DNA of 64,000 bases from Lepisosteus oculatus (Eukaryota > Chordata > Actinopteri > Semionotiformes > Lepisosteidae). Below the pieces are notes generated by a model. The model saw only the letters and a list, made by a program, of their open reading frames with translations. It was not told the origin of the DNA and made no database searches. A program made the translations under genes and the position numbers. Of the stretch, positions 11,801 to 31,960 are shown one piece after another. Location: contig NC_090704.1 in assembly GCF_040954835.1 (NCBI RefSeq), positions 13,351,501-13,415,500 on the forward strand, in the 5' to 3' direction. Position 1 is the first letter of the stretch; the number at the start of each line of letters is the position of its first letter.

Positions 11801-12556
11801 GAGTGTTCCCGTCACTATACTGGGGCATTAGGATCCACACAGACCGCAGGGCAAGCGCTCTCTACTGGTCCCACTAACACCTCTTTCAAAAAAAAAAAAC
11901 TTAGTTTTCCCAGGAGATCTCCCATCCAGGAACTGGTCAGGCTCACACCTGCTAACAATGCTAAACTAACACACAAATCGACCATTTTAACAAAAGATTC
12001 AAAGCATGAACCTTTGGAGAAAAAAATGAGTACAAAACTATTCTTTTTTGTGCCGTGATAAAATCTTAAAACTAAGGAATCATTCTTGGTGTAAATAGGT
12101 TTGGGCACAAATGCAATATATTTTAAAGGCCAGCTAACATGAAAAATCATGAAATTTTGTTTCTACCCAGCTGATCGCACGCTACTAGGCTGATGTAATC
12201 AAAATTCCAGCCTAGTGACACAGTTTATTGTAAAGGATATTTGACTATTTACCAATATTTCTGTGTCCTTGGATGTCTTCAAGTATTGTTCTCTCTTTGT
12301 GATACCCGTAATCCCCACCCTGTGTATCCACCTGAAACTCTTTTACAGCCGCAGAGGCCGATCTCTCCGAGGTAACACGGTAAACCGAAGCTGAAACGCC
12401 CTGCCCAAGCCTCGCCTGCACGCTCCAGACTTGTCCGAATATCTCGAAACTTGGTGTCACCGGCTGGTTCACACTTCCGCGTGAATCTGCCATTGTCACG
12501 GAGAAATCCCCATCAAGTACCTCTGTCTGACCGCTAGACCCGCAGTAGGCAGCCAT
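5735..12556 (-). CDS. UHMK1: UHMK1 (KIS) serine/threonine kinase with U2AF-homology RRM, 8 coding exons, complete
   Basis: Coding exons, 5' to 3' on the minus strand: 12556-12253, 11255-10963, 10349-10158, 10054-9960, 9553-9477, 8328-8230, 7350-7262, 5881-5735. They join in frame to 1296 nt (431 codons plus TGA); every intron is GT-AG. Visible motifs: glycine loop LGQGVSASV (residues 50-58), ATP lysine in AAVKEF (72), non-RD catalytic loop HADLKPRN (168-175), DFG (189-191), APE (211-213). The C-terminal RRM of the UHM type (about 333-425) carries an R-x-F motif, RTF at 404-406. Known for the family: a nuclear kinase that phosphorylates the splicing factor SF1, stathmin and p27Kip1; the UHM binds SF1/SF3b1 ligand motifs. 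The HADL loop in place of HRDL is also the mammalian form, so the enzyme is expected to be active. Length is close to mammalian KIS (419). The last two residues are VQ where mammals have LL. It is divergent from UAP1, with about 2.4 kb between. Confidence 0.96.
6429..6536. repeat. Perfect 54-bp tandem duplication (2 copies) in UHMK1 intron 7
   Basis: Unit 6429-6482 is repeated exactly at 6483-6536; it begins AGTATGACCAGTACC and ends TTTCATGTC. No base differs between copies, which suggests a recent event. It creates a 65-codon open frame with no other support. Confidence 0.95.
6621..7232. mobile_element. 612-bp nonautonomous DNA transposon with terminal inverted repeats and TTAA-like flanks (UHMK1 intron 7)
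   Basis: Left end AGGGGAACTGCACTGCTAT; the right end, read in reverse, is AGGGGAACTGCAGTGCTAT. Flanks are ATAA on the left and TTAA on the right, compatible with a mutated TTAA target duplication. TTAA insertion is typical of piggyBac and Kolobok elements; with no transposase inside, a MITE of one of these is the best guess. An ACCGGAAGT (ETS-type) motif lies at about 7034-7042. Superfamily not certain. Confidence 0.75.
7262..7350 (-). CDS. UHMK1: UHMK1 coding exon 7
   Basis: Acceptor CTTGTTAG; 89 nt, residues 354-383: DIVEDMKEECQKYGAVVSLL then PKENPGKGQ. Typical UHM helix A and strand region. Donor GTAAAA. Confidence 0.94.
7655..8105 (+). mobile_element. tRNA-derived SINE (UHMK1 intron 6)
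   Basis: Pol III-like boxes: GAGTGGCTCAACC (A-box-like, about 7668) and GGGTTTGAGCC (B-box-like, about 7730). The body contains ACAATTGGCTGAGTGCC and a SINE-typical GACCCCTGAAG stretch, and the end AAAAAAATTGGGGA resembles the tail of a widespread ray-finned fish tRNA SINE. It lies antisense to UHMK1. Diverged, so boundaries are approximate. Confidence 0.7.
8230..8328 (-). CDS. UHMK1: UHMK1 coding exon 6
   Basis: Acceptor TTTAAAG; 99 nt, residues 321-353: APHIEDLVMLPTPVLRLLNV then an acidic stretch NEEEYE. Start of the UHM/RRM. Donor GTGAGT. Confidence 0.95.
8880..9025 (-). mobile_element. Fragment of a tRNA-derived SINE, minus strand (UHMK1 intron 5)
   Basis: Read on the minus strand it has a tRNA-like start with ATGTTCAAGTCTTGG as a decayed B box, followed by a segment resembling the SINE at 7655-8105 (GGATGGCCAAGGCTCAC against GCCAGCCAGGGCTCGC). 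Strongly diverged and truncated. Confidence 0.45.
9039..9258. repeat. Head-to-head inverted pair of one interspersed repeat, forming a hairpin (UHMK1 intron 5)
   Basis: Arms 9079-9153 and 9170-9251 are reverse complements over about 75 bases with few mismatches; the loop is only about 16 bases. Each arm carries GGCTCCACAGCTGAAACGTT and GTGGAATAAACCTTTACTT-like motifs. The same repeat appears singly at 679-797 and as fragments at 14053-14094 and 54096-54150. In the UHMK1 pre-mRNA this would fold into a long double-stranded stem. Confidence 0.85.
9477..9553 (-). CDS. UHMK1: UHMK1 coding exon 5
   Basis: Acceptor CCACCTAG; 77 nt, residues 295-320 plus one base: TMLHCDPRQRTTAEKAL then SSPFFSIPF. 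End of the kinase domain. Donor GTAAGT. Confidence 0.93.
9960..10054 (-). CDS. UHMK1: UHMK1 coding exon 4
   Basis: Too short to stand out as an open frame. Acceptor TTCTGCAG, 95 nt encoding residues 264-294 plus two bases of 295: ANNFTVIDNIFASK then YHLRDLIK. Donor GTAGGT. Confidence 0.93.
10158..10349 (-). CDS. UHMK1: UHMK1 coding exon 3
   Basis: Residues 200-263, phase 0 at both ends (192 nt). Starts DVKYIQTDGYRAPEAE and includes DLWSLGIILLEMFSG, the activation-segment end and helix F. Donor GTGAGT. Confidence 0.96.
10963..11255 (-). CDS. UHMK1: UHMK1 coding exon 2
   Basis: Acceptor CTGCAG, then residues 102-199, ending at EGNQ before GTAATA. Carries the hinge region, the catalytic loop HADLKPRN and DFG. 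Confidence 0.96.
11462..11965 (-). mobile_element. SINE3-type (5S rRNA-derived) element, copy A, UHMK1 intron 1
   Basis: Antisense on the plus strand: the tail side starts GTGCTTTTCTGGACACTC; the body includes AATGGGGACT and GGTTTTACATCTC, and the head side GATCTCCCATCCAGGAACTG. Same order as copies C and D, with ordinary divergence. The usual CACC stretch near the tail has grown into a CCA/ACC array (about 11525-11560). Confidence 0.85.
11524..11560. repeat. (CCA)n microsatellite inside SINE3 copy A
   Basis: About a dozen CCA/ACC units in tandem at the position where the other SINE3 copies have only two to four. An internal expansion in the mobile element. Confidence 0.9.
12253..12556 (-). 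CDS. UHMK1: UHMK1 coding exon 1
   Basis: Encodes residues 1-101 and the first base of codon 102; donor GT at 12252-12251 after GHRNI. Two in-frame ATGs, both in good context: 12556 (ACAATGG) and 12493 (ACAATGG, protein MADSRG...). The second gives an N-terminus as long as the mammalian one. CpG-rich compared with its surroundings. Confidence 0.93.
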
Positions 12557-14052
12557 TGTGTATGCACGACCGAATTGGTAAAGAAATTAAATATTTTTCA
12601 ACAGAGAAAAAAAAACACAGCTTCACATTTCAAGTCAGCATTGTTAAATTACAGTAGTTTTCATCACGCAACGGCGCCTTGCGAATTAACTTTTTTTCAC
12701 ATTACAGAATATGCATGCACCTCAACTTCGTGTTGCAAATTTTAACTGGCTAAGTAGTCACAGCTCAACCCATAGCAACGGCTATTAAACTCTCAGTCCT
12801 GCCAACATCGAAAACGCTAGATTTTGCACCGAGTTGTTTGCGAAACGTAAAATTCTCATTTTAAGAAGTTCGTTTTCATGTAGTTATGTAATTTTTGGAG
12901 TTAGTGATTCTGGAAAGAAAAAAAAACCCTTTCGCCTGTTTATACAGCCATCTTTACCGGAAGTATGAACCATAGAATATGAGGACTTGTACTAGAGTTC
13001 CTTGGAGGACTAACAAACTAATATCTGTGGTATACGGATTATATAGTTATGTGCCCTGAAAAAGCATTGATTTTTAATTATGATTAGTAAACGTGTTACA
13101 TTTACTTTCGAACAGTTTCAATTAATCTCCGTATTGAAAATCACACTGATTTCCCAATTTAGTACTTGAAACTTATTTAAGGTCTAACCAGCTATTTTCA
13201 ATTGCTTCTCGTACAGGGCAACCCGAATTCTGTAAAATACAGTATCTCACTATTAAGATCTCACATATTGTGAAACATAACCAAGTTGGAGGATATACAA
13301 TTTAAGAATAAGTTGTACAGAAGTAGCATGTCAAGCAGAAATGTGCTAATCAAAGAAACTTTGACATTGAGTAATTAGGTAATATAGTGTATGGCCTTAA
13401 GTCCAAAGTAGAACATACTCTGAGAAAGCAAAAAGATAGTGAATTATGATTACAAATGCCAAACATAAAAAAATAGTGGACTATGAACGAATTGTTCTCA
13501 ACTGTGATTGAGTAACAAAGATTTAAGATCACTCTATTAAGGATATATAAACAGCTGATGGTTTTGGAATGGGATTTGTATTTAAAGTGTTTTTAAGACT
13601 ATTATGCCTGTAAACTACTGTGTGCTTTGCAGTATCCATAGGCACTATTTATTCTGGAATGTAATTTATTTAATATCTCCTTTGCTATCAAAGTCTTATT
13701 ATTAACAGGCACCAGCATTCCCAGGTTTACATGTAGTGAACTACATGCACTAAAACCTAAAGATAAAGGTACCTATTGCCTTTTATCACTTGAAGAAAAA
13801 TGTAACCCAGCTCTTCCTCCAGCTAGTGCCCACTACCACATCCATATTAGGCCACAACTCTAGTTTCACACAGTTTTTATCACTAACCTCTCCATGATTT
13901 TATTAAGACAATTTACAAAATGTTTAACTTTGGCCAGCAGTACATATGACACACAAAGACATAAACAATATGTTTCAGTGGGAAGCTATGTCTGCATACA
14001 ATAGCTGACAAGGTAACAAGTAGAGGTTAATTCCATGTTGAGAAGTAGAAAT

Positions 14053-14094
14053 TAGAAACACAACTTTTCAGCTGTTGTGCCTTCTTCAGGTGTG
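14053..14094 (-). repeat. Fragment of the ACACCTGAAGAA repeat family
   Basis: On the minus strand it reads CACACCTGAAGAAGGCACAA then AGCTGAAAAGTTGTGTTTCT, matching the start of the copies at 679 and 9170. Short and truncated. Confidence 0.65.
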
Positions 14095-14789
14095 AGGGGA
14101 GAGTAAGGTAGCAATATTATGTACAGGAGAACAAAGGACAGAACTTGTGAGAGAGAAAGAACAAATACAGGGACATCTGGGGGAGAGGCAAACCCAAATC
14201 CTTTCAACATGAATTACAGTTTTTTAAGTGCCCATTTGAAAAATGAAAAATGACCGATCCACTTGAGATCATTTTCACTTGTATTGTATACTGCTTTTTT
14301 AGAATTTAGCAAATGATTTTAAAATAACACTATGTTGCAAGAAATAACATTTATTTCAAACTGAAACACAGACTGCAATTGTAAAATATTACATTCGTTT
14401 TTTCTATATCATTTTCCCCCATCTAATAATGTAAAGTCATTTAGACAAAAAAAAACTATTTACTTCATCTCTGATGAATGGAATTAATCCCTGTGAGCCA
14501 TTGAGTCATTTACCAGGAAATAAAACAATGAGGTTATAATTTGCCTGTCTTGATGACAGTTCCATGGTAACACTACAAATATTTAAATCGGAGAACACTT
14601 CCTGAATTTAACTTTATAGGCTATATATTCCAACAACGCGCAAATTAAACTAATTGTAAGATTAAGCATTAAAATTACGTTATCTTTCTTGGACCCCAGT
14701 CTTAACCTTATCGATTTAAAACATATGTATATATTATTTTTAATTAACTTAATTAAAAAATGTTCCGCTTCGAGGTTGCCCCAGTGGGT

Positions 14790-15248
14790 GAGGGTGACGT
14801 GATGACGAACGCAAGAATGCAGACTAACCGGTAAAATGAGCCGTGGTATTTTTAACCTAAACGCTTGGGAGGGGTTGATATATAAAATATTACACAGTAC
14901 TACCCCAAATTCAATACTGACGGTAAGTCTATTTTTCAGGAGAATATTAATTTACGTAAAGACAAGGCAGCCAAACGCACAATGACCTCCTCCTAATGAT
15001 TTTCTTCCGAGGTTGCTGTACTACCGACTCCTCCTCACACAAACACATACAGAGAGACCCAGCAAGACAGCCTGTTTCTCTGCCAGTGAGGGGCTTGTCT
15101 TCACGCTTTGCCACGTCAAAGTGACGGATGTGGAAGGTGGATCCGAGGGGCGGAGGAGGTGTTGGAAAAAAAAGACGAGGCAGACTCAAGTTATGTGCAC
15201 TTCTTGCTGTTAAAGGGAAGATAATCAACGCTGAGAATAGATTATAAG
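14790..15248 (+). promoter_or_regulatory. UAP1: Candidate UAP1 promoter and noncoding exon 1
   Basis: UAP1's first coding exon has an acceptor 29 bases before its ATG, so a noncoding exon must lie upstream. Two good donors exist: ACG|GTAAGT at 14923 and AAG|GTATGT at 15249. The second ends a GC-richer block (about 15000-15248) with GAGGGGCGGAGG (GC-box-like, about 15148) and TGACGGATG. Further up, TGACGTGATGACG at 14795-14807 contains the exact UPRE/ATF6-XBP1 octamer TGACGTGA. A TATA-like GATATATAAAAT lies at about 14877. Which exon is used cannot be told from sequence. Confidence 0.5.
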
Positions 15249-15710
15249 GTATGTACACCGTATGTTCAATTTTTCAAATTTCATGCATTGCACTCAATTT
15301 GTGTCTATTTATGTTCGTGGATCACCGGTTCTTATGATGCACACTCGAACACGCTGTATACCCAGGCTAGGCTGTCAGAAAGTGAAAGGATATTTCATTT
15401 AAAAGAAGAACAATTCTAAAGGCGATTGCACTGTTTGGTTTCCATTCGAGTTACTTGTGTACCAGCGCAACGTACCATTTAAAGTTCTTCAAAATTGCTT
15501 ACAGGCATTTTAAAATGAACTGGTTTAATCATTATCTCTACATTTCAAAGATGAACTGTGTATGTATTAGGCTTTAGGAATAACGTAGCCATGCTAGTAC
15601 TTATTTTCAGATTAATTTTTATATCCCGTTCTGTGGAAATGTATATCTTAGTATGACCATAGGAAAATCTTGTCGGGGGTTGTTGGTACATACAGGTCAT
15701 TTCCTGCCCC

Positions 15711-15835
15711 ATAAATCAAATCAAATCAAAGTTTATTTATCAAATGCACAACAATACAGTGGCAGCAGTAGTTGCTGGCAATGAAATGTCTTTTCTGCAA
15801 GCTCACAAAAATCGCAAGAATCACAGAAATCCAAT
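15711..15835 (+). repeat. AAATC-repeat-headed interspersed element (UAP1 5' intron)
   Basis: CAAATCAAATCAAATCAAAG then TTTATTTATCAAATGCACAA, followed by AATGAAATGTCTTTTCTGC. This layout (ATCAA array, TTATTTATCA, then AATGAAATG) is common in fish interspersed repeats. Family not assigned. Confidence 0.55.
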
Positions 15836-16204
15836 CATTGTTGACAGCAGTGCCCAGACTGGCCCAGTCTAAACTAAATCTCTACTTGGTGGATACTTCT
15901 TTTTGCATAATGGGTAGATAGAGGACACGCTTGCAGTGTTGATAGTTTTAATAACATTTTATGGAGTGAATGTCTTTGACTTCTTAAAAACTAATAGCAT
16001 TATAAAGATTGATAGTAATAATGCAGTTAAATACCTTTGCCAATGTAATGCCAATAATCATGTTTTGGTTTTGCTTTTTTGAGATGCATGTGAATCTTAC
16101 CACCTTTCATTCCCTATAAGCTTCAAGGTGTTGTGACACCTAGTTCGACCCTGTATTCCCTACGTGTATTTTCAGAGAAAGAGATCACCACACTGTTCAT
16201 GACC

Positions 16205-27098
<10,894 letters not shown>

Positions 27099-28720
27099 TG
27101 GCTCAGAAGGAAAAACAATCTGTTTTCATCACCTCTTTGCTTTTGGGTTAGGGAAAAAGAAAACTGTGAAGCTCTTGTGCAATAAAATGAATGAAGAAAG
27201 TCTAGCCTGGCTATATGAAAGATACAACTTAAAGATCAAGTTATTTATTTTCATAAGACCTATTTTTTTATTGATGTAACATGGGCAAAATTAGATGCTC
27301 TTGAGTTTTAATTTGTAGTTTGTATATAAACGTTAGACTTAATATGTCTAGTTTTAATTTTATAAATTTTTAATGTTGGAGATATTTAATAATGGTACTT
27401 TTGAAGGGCTTTTATGGTACCTGGTAAAATATCCTTGTGAATTGTTTTTTTTTTCTTTACTTATAAATTATCTGTGTACAATACTATGTCAGAGAGAGTT
27501 TCATGTCTTTTCATTCCTGTTGCACAAGTACAAAGCTACTACATAGGCTCACTGTTGGAGAGTTTTATTAAAATTAATGGGGAAAAGGAAATATTCATTT
27601 TCTTTAAATGTTTTATGATTTACATTGTCAGCTGCTCAGCAGCTTCAAAGGTCCAGGCAAACTAAAATGAAACTTCGTGCAAGCAGTCTTAAGTTAGTTT
27701 ATAATAAGTCCAGGTAAACTATAACAGCCTATTAAGAAATAACAAATGGGACTTAAAAACACAGCTTGAATTACAGCAGCCTGCTTGTCCAGTTTAGATC
27801 CATGATATGGATTTTCTTATTTGTGTTCTTTAAAATTTGTCTTTGAAAAGCTGTTTCATTAAAATCTTTTTTTCTTATATGTTGTCTGTTGTGATATATA
27901 TTTTTTTGCTTATATATACTAGCTAAAGTAGTTTCTAATAAAAACATATTAAAGCTGAGTACTAACAAGTTCACAAGGGAAACACAACATCAAAAACTTA
28001 TATATATCATTCTGCATCAGTTACATTTAATTAGTTTTTATTTTATGGACTCTTTGTTCATGGTGAGCATCAAAGCACTTTGGCATTTACACAACGCTGA
28101 ATTCTTGCAAAGAATGCATTCTTATTTCTCCAGAAGAATATGCTACAATATTTTTTTACATGTAGTTAGTTACATTTACCTTTACCTTCCATTTATCTGA
28201 GTATTTTTTTGACCATTACAAAAATACCAAAGTATTTCTATAATGAACCTCAGCATTTATACATACAGTATATAATTCATCCAAAGACTAGGGGGAGTAT
28301 TATTATTTCTTCATTACAAGCTTTGCTGAACTCTGAACACAACACATCAGGGAAAAACAATAGGCAACATGACAGTACCCATATTGTGTGAACTTATTTA
28401 CAAAAACCACATAACTTAAGTTCTTCCATCTTTGAGTTAGAAGGTTTACTGGTGAACGTACACTGGTTGAAGGTAGCCCTTGCTGGGAGTGTTCACCTCT
28501 GCTTTCTAGGACATCTGAAACAAAACCCATTTCTTAATTTCTCTGGCCATATCTGTTGATTGAGGAAGCAAGGTATCCGATTATACAAGCGGTGTGCCTT
28601 TTATCAGATCAACATCAGTGAGTCTATCTTCTTTATTTAAATTAGGAATTTTTCTCTTTTGAATGTAAATAAAGGTGTTTTTGTGGGGTTTCTATGCAAA
28701 TTACACACAAAAAAACTTGC
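27099..28720 (+). other. UAP1: Probable UAP1 3' untranslated region
   Basis: AT-rich DNA without repeats directly after the stop. AATAAA occurs at 27181-27186 (only 83 nt after the stop), at about 27936 and at about 28669. The stretch has no supported coding frame. The true 3' end needs transcript data. Confidence 0.4.
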
Positions 28721-31700
28721 ACACAAAACAATTACACAATTAACAATTAGCTCCATAGAAACCAAGCCATTTTTAATAATCACGTGAATGCATAAAAATT
28801 TCTTACTTTGTGCACCATTATACTTAGTTATGAATTGATTCACTTACATTTCACTGTTCTGTGGCTTCTGTGTCACTCTACTTTTTTATCTGAAGCTAAA
28901 TCCATGTTCTATAAAACAAATGCTTTTCCTCAATCGTTCCTGTTACTTTTCACGTTAAAGAAACTGACTCTAAATGGTTACTGCCTTTTACTAGAAAGAT
29001 GTCGGAAAAATATTATATCAGTCCCTTTTTCTCCATTATATGCAGCACTAGGCAACAAATTATGTGTATTAATAAACATAAATCCTTGAATTTTTGTCGA
29101 TCTACAGCATGTGACTCAATTACAGATTTCTAAATGGATTATTTATATATTTATGGTTGGACATTTAAAAAGCTTTAGCTACATTGCAGCTACAAATTTT
29201 GTTTAAAAGCATAACGTAGTATCAAGTTGTGTACAGTCAACAAAGAGACCCTGTAGTTTGTCTTTTTTCTGTCATTTACTGATTTTAGCATTGGCATGCA
29301 AGGATTAAAACTTATCAGTCGCTTCTTGCCAAATACAAAAAAAGGTTAACTTGCTACAACTACAACAACCACCAAAATAATTTGTGTTTTGTTCTTCAAG
29401 TGCAGCACACAAAGAGTTAATATTTCTATATTTTCACATGAATTGCTTCTGCTGTGAATTATAGTCTTTTTAGAATCCCTTGGGCTGTAAAAAATGGTCC
29501 TGAAACAGAAAATTGCAGTGATTGGTCACTTGAAGCTGTCCAAATTGAAACCTTATGTGTAGCATGTGGAATTCTGGGTCTTTTGGCAGCTTCCCAAGAA
29601 TCCTCAGAATGTAAAGGTTTTTTTTCAGGGACTTCTTACATCAGCTCACTTTGCCTCAGAAAGTTGTCTGTAAGAAAGGGCTTGTGTTTTGTCACAAATC
29701 CACCAATACTGACTGGATTACAGGCTTCCAAGGACAAATGGTTTGAAGGCAGCAATACTTAAAAGTAAGTTTAATTGCTTTCTATTAAAAATATTTTTCT
29801 TTTATTCATTTTTCTAATCCTTGTAAGTGCTTTAGTTTCTTTTGGGCTTTTGTTGTTAACAGTACTTGCCTGTGACTACTAGGAAAATAAAGAAAGAATA
29901 GAGCTTTTTTGTCTTATTTGAAAACAAAGGAGCAATCATTGATGATGTGGTGATTCTTTTTTTAGGGAACAAACCTTTCTAAAACTGTACCTTTCATTTT
30001 TCCTTCTGTTAACTGCTGTTTGCATGGCAGGCTAGAATAGAGGATTGCCGAGAAACCAGATGCCTGTTTGGAAGTTGACAAGTTTTCTAATAGTCCCTTA
30101 TAGTAACAGTAAATTTACATTGATTCTATCAGAAGGGCACAAAATGATACTTTTTCTTGAATAATTAACAGAAAATTAAGTACAGATTTTTGTTGTCTCA
30201 AGTTGCATTGAGTATATTGTTTTTATTGATGTCTCAGAGTGTTTTGCATACCTATGCAATACTAAAATAATATACATTATTTTAAATACACAAAAAGCCA
30301 TTCCATTCTTGAAACGGTTTGTATTGATTTTCCAAATATGCCTGTTTTTAGGGTTTTACTATTACAAATTACTATTTAAAAAAATAAGATTTGTGACTAT
30401 AGATACTAAGACATTGTGAAAGTGATGACTTTAATGAAAAATAAAAAGATAATCATAGATATAATCTGGGTATATTTTAAATTCTACTCCTTTTTGTATG
30501 AAAAAGTAATGGTTGATTAGTATATGGTATTTATCCTTTTGGAACATGTCTTTGAAATTTAAAAGGAGTTACTTAACAGTATGATAGAAAAATAAGACAC
30601 GTAACTGCTTCACCTTTTGTTCATATTATGCTTGTCCGTTGAATAGCCATTCTTACTATGAAACACTCAATCACATCATCCTTTTATTCTCACTGAAGAA
30701 TGTTCCCCTGTTTTATTGGATCATTTGTCAGCACTTCTGCTTTTTATCAGGCACCTATCTGGTATCCCCCTAAAATGCAGGCTCCATGCAATTAAACACA
30801 ATTTCCTGTAGTTTTAAGATCCTATAATACAATCCATCTGTATTTTTCCCAGTGGGGGATATGCTTGTTAAATTTAACTTAGACTTGTAAAATGTTGATG
30901 ATGATGATAATGATAATGATGATAAATGCAGTTCATTAATTGATACGGATCTGAGGACTTTGTATTGTTTAGATACAGTATCTAAGAAAGAAAACAAACA
31001 TATCGGAACAGGAAAATGCCGTTATATATCAACTGTAAATTATTTCACAAAATAGGTATGTTAAAATTACCTCTAGGCAAATCAACAAAAATAAACTTTG
31101 AAGGTTTTATAAATTAACTTGCATAATGATTCATATCTTATTTTTATATTTTTAATTGAGTTGGTAGTTGGTAACTAACTTGACCTAAGTCTTTCCTACA
31201 TTTTCTGAGAGTATTTGGAGAGGATTTTTTATGTTGATTTCTTGTATGTATTGTTTTAAGTATTTTGTCAGTGAATTTGAGGTTCAGAAAATATCACTAT
31301 ACATTTTGAAACAATTAGCGTGAAATCCTTTATGATAATCCTGCACATTAATATTATCCCCAATGTAGTATATTCAAAGTGTACGTTATTACATATTATT
31401 TCAAGAATTCCCAAAAAGTACATTTAAATGAAATCTTGTGATTAATCATTTGCCTGTTTGTTTCAATACAAATGTCCCTTATCCAAAATGGAATTCATGC
31501 ACAAAACACTATATAGGCAATTCTTTAATAAGCTTTTGTTAATAAAACAGAAACATTGTGATGAAAAGACACCGCATGCACTCTTAGATGTCACACGTGA
31601 CAGCATGCTGAAAGATTTAATCTCTTAGAAATGATGTTTTACCCTTGGACTGAAAATAGCAAGGGATTGACATTTCAGATCAGCCAAAGTTGCAGGCCCA

Positions 31701-31779
31701 TTATAGGACCTCTGCTTTACTAAGGTCTATGGGCATAAAAAGCACAAGAACAGAGAAGGCCATTTGGCCTGTCTAGTGC

Positions 31780-31960
31780 GTTTGTAGGCTTCTTTCCAGC
31801 CTTTTCTTGAATAATGACAGAATTTCAAGTTTCATTAACATGGCTGGGTAGCTTGTTCCATAGAAGATAAGTGTAACGCAGAAATGTTTCTGCTTTCATA
31901 CATATAATTTACTCTTGAGACCTTTAAGCTGTCTTCTTGGCTGCATTGCTTCCTGTAAAA
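31780..31960 (+). repeat. Interspersed repeat, 'TTGTTCCA' family copy 2
   Basis: TTTTCTTGAATAATGACAGA, CATGGCTGGGTAGCTTGTTC, then AGAAATGTTTCTGCTTTCAT and a TTTAAGCTGTCTTC segment. Same motif order as 18835-19025. Confidence 0.5.

Larger units (their letters stand above)
12254..15248. promoter_or_regulatory. Shared 5' flank of the divergent UHMK1 and UAP1 genes
   Basis: The 2.4 kb from the UHMK1 start codon to the UAP1 candidate exon 1 has no convincing coding frame. CpG-containing DNA near 12300-12800 would fit the UHMK1 promoter: an ETS-type ACCGGAAGT at about 12957-12965 and CCATAGCAACGG (half an RFX X-box) at about 12771. The middle (13000-14750) is AT-rich with one repeat fragment at 14053-14094. 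The UAP1-proximal end is described separately. Transcription starts are not visible. Confidence 0.45.

Noticed and set aside
11717-12150. Overlapping 113- and 111-codon open frames
   Set aside because: They lie in SINE3 copy A and UHMK1 intron 1; no family likeness.
14947-15258. 103-codon minus-strand open frame in the UAP1 5' region
   Set aside because: Low-complexity Pro/Ser content in a G+C-rich promoter block; a noncoding exon of UAP1 explains it better.
16133-16204. Upstream extension of the UAP1 frame
   Set aside because: Starts at GTG, lies before the splice acceptor at 16175 and is not needed; ATG at 16205 fits the family.
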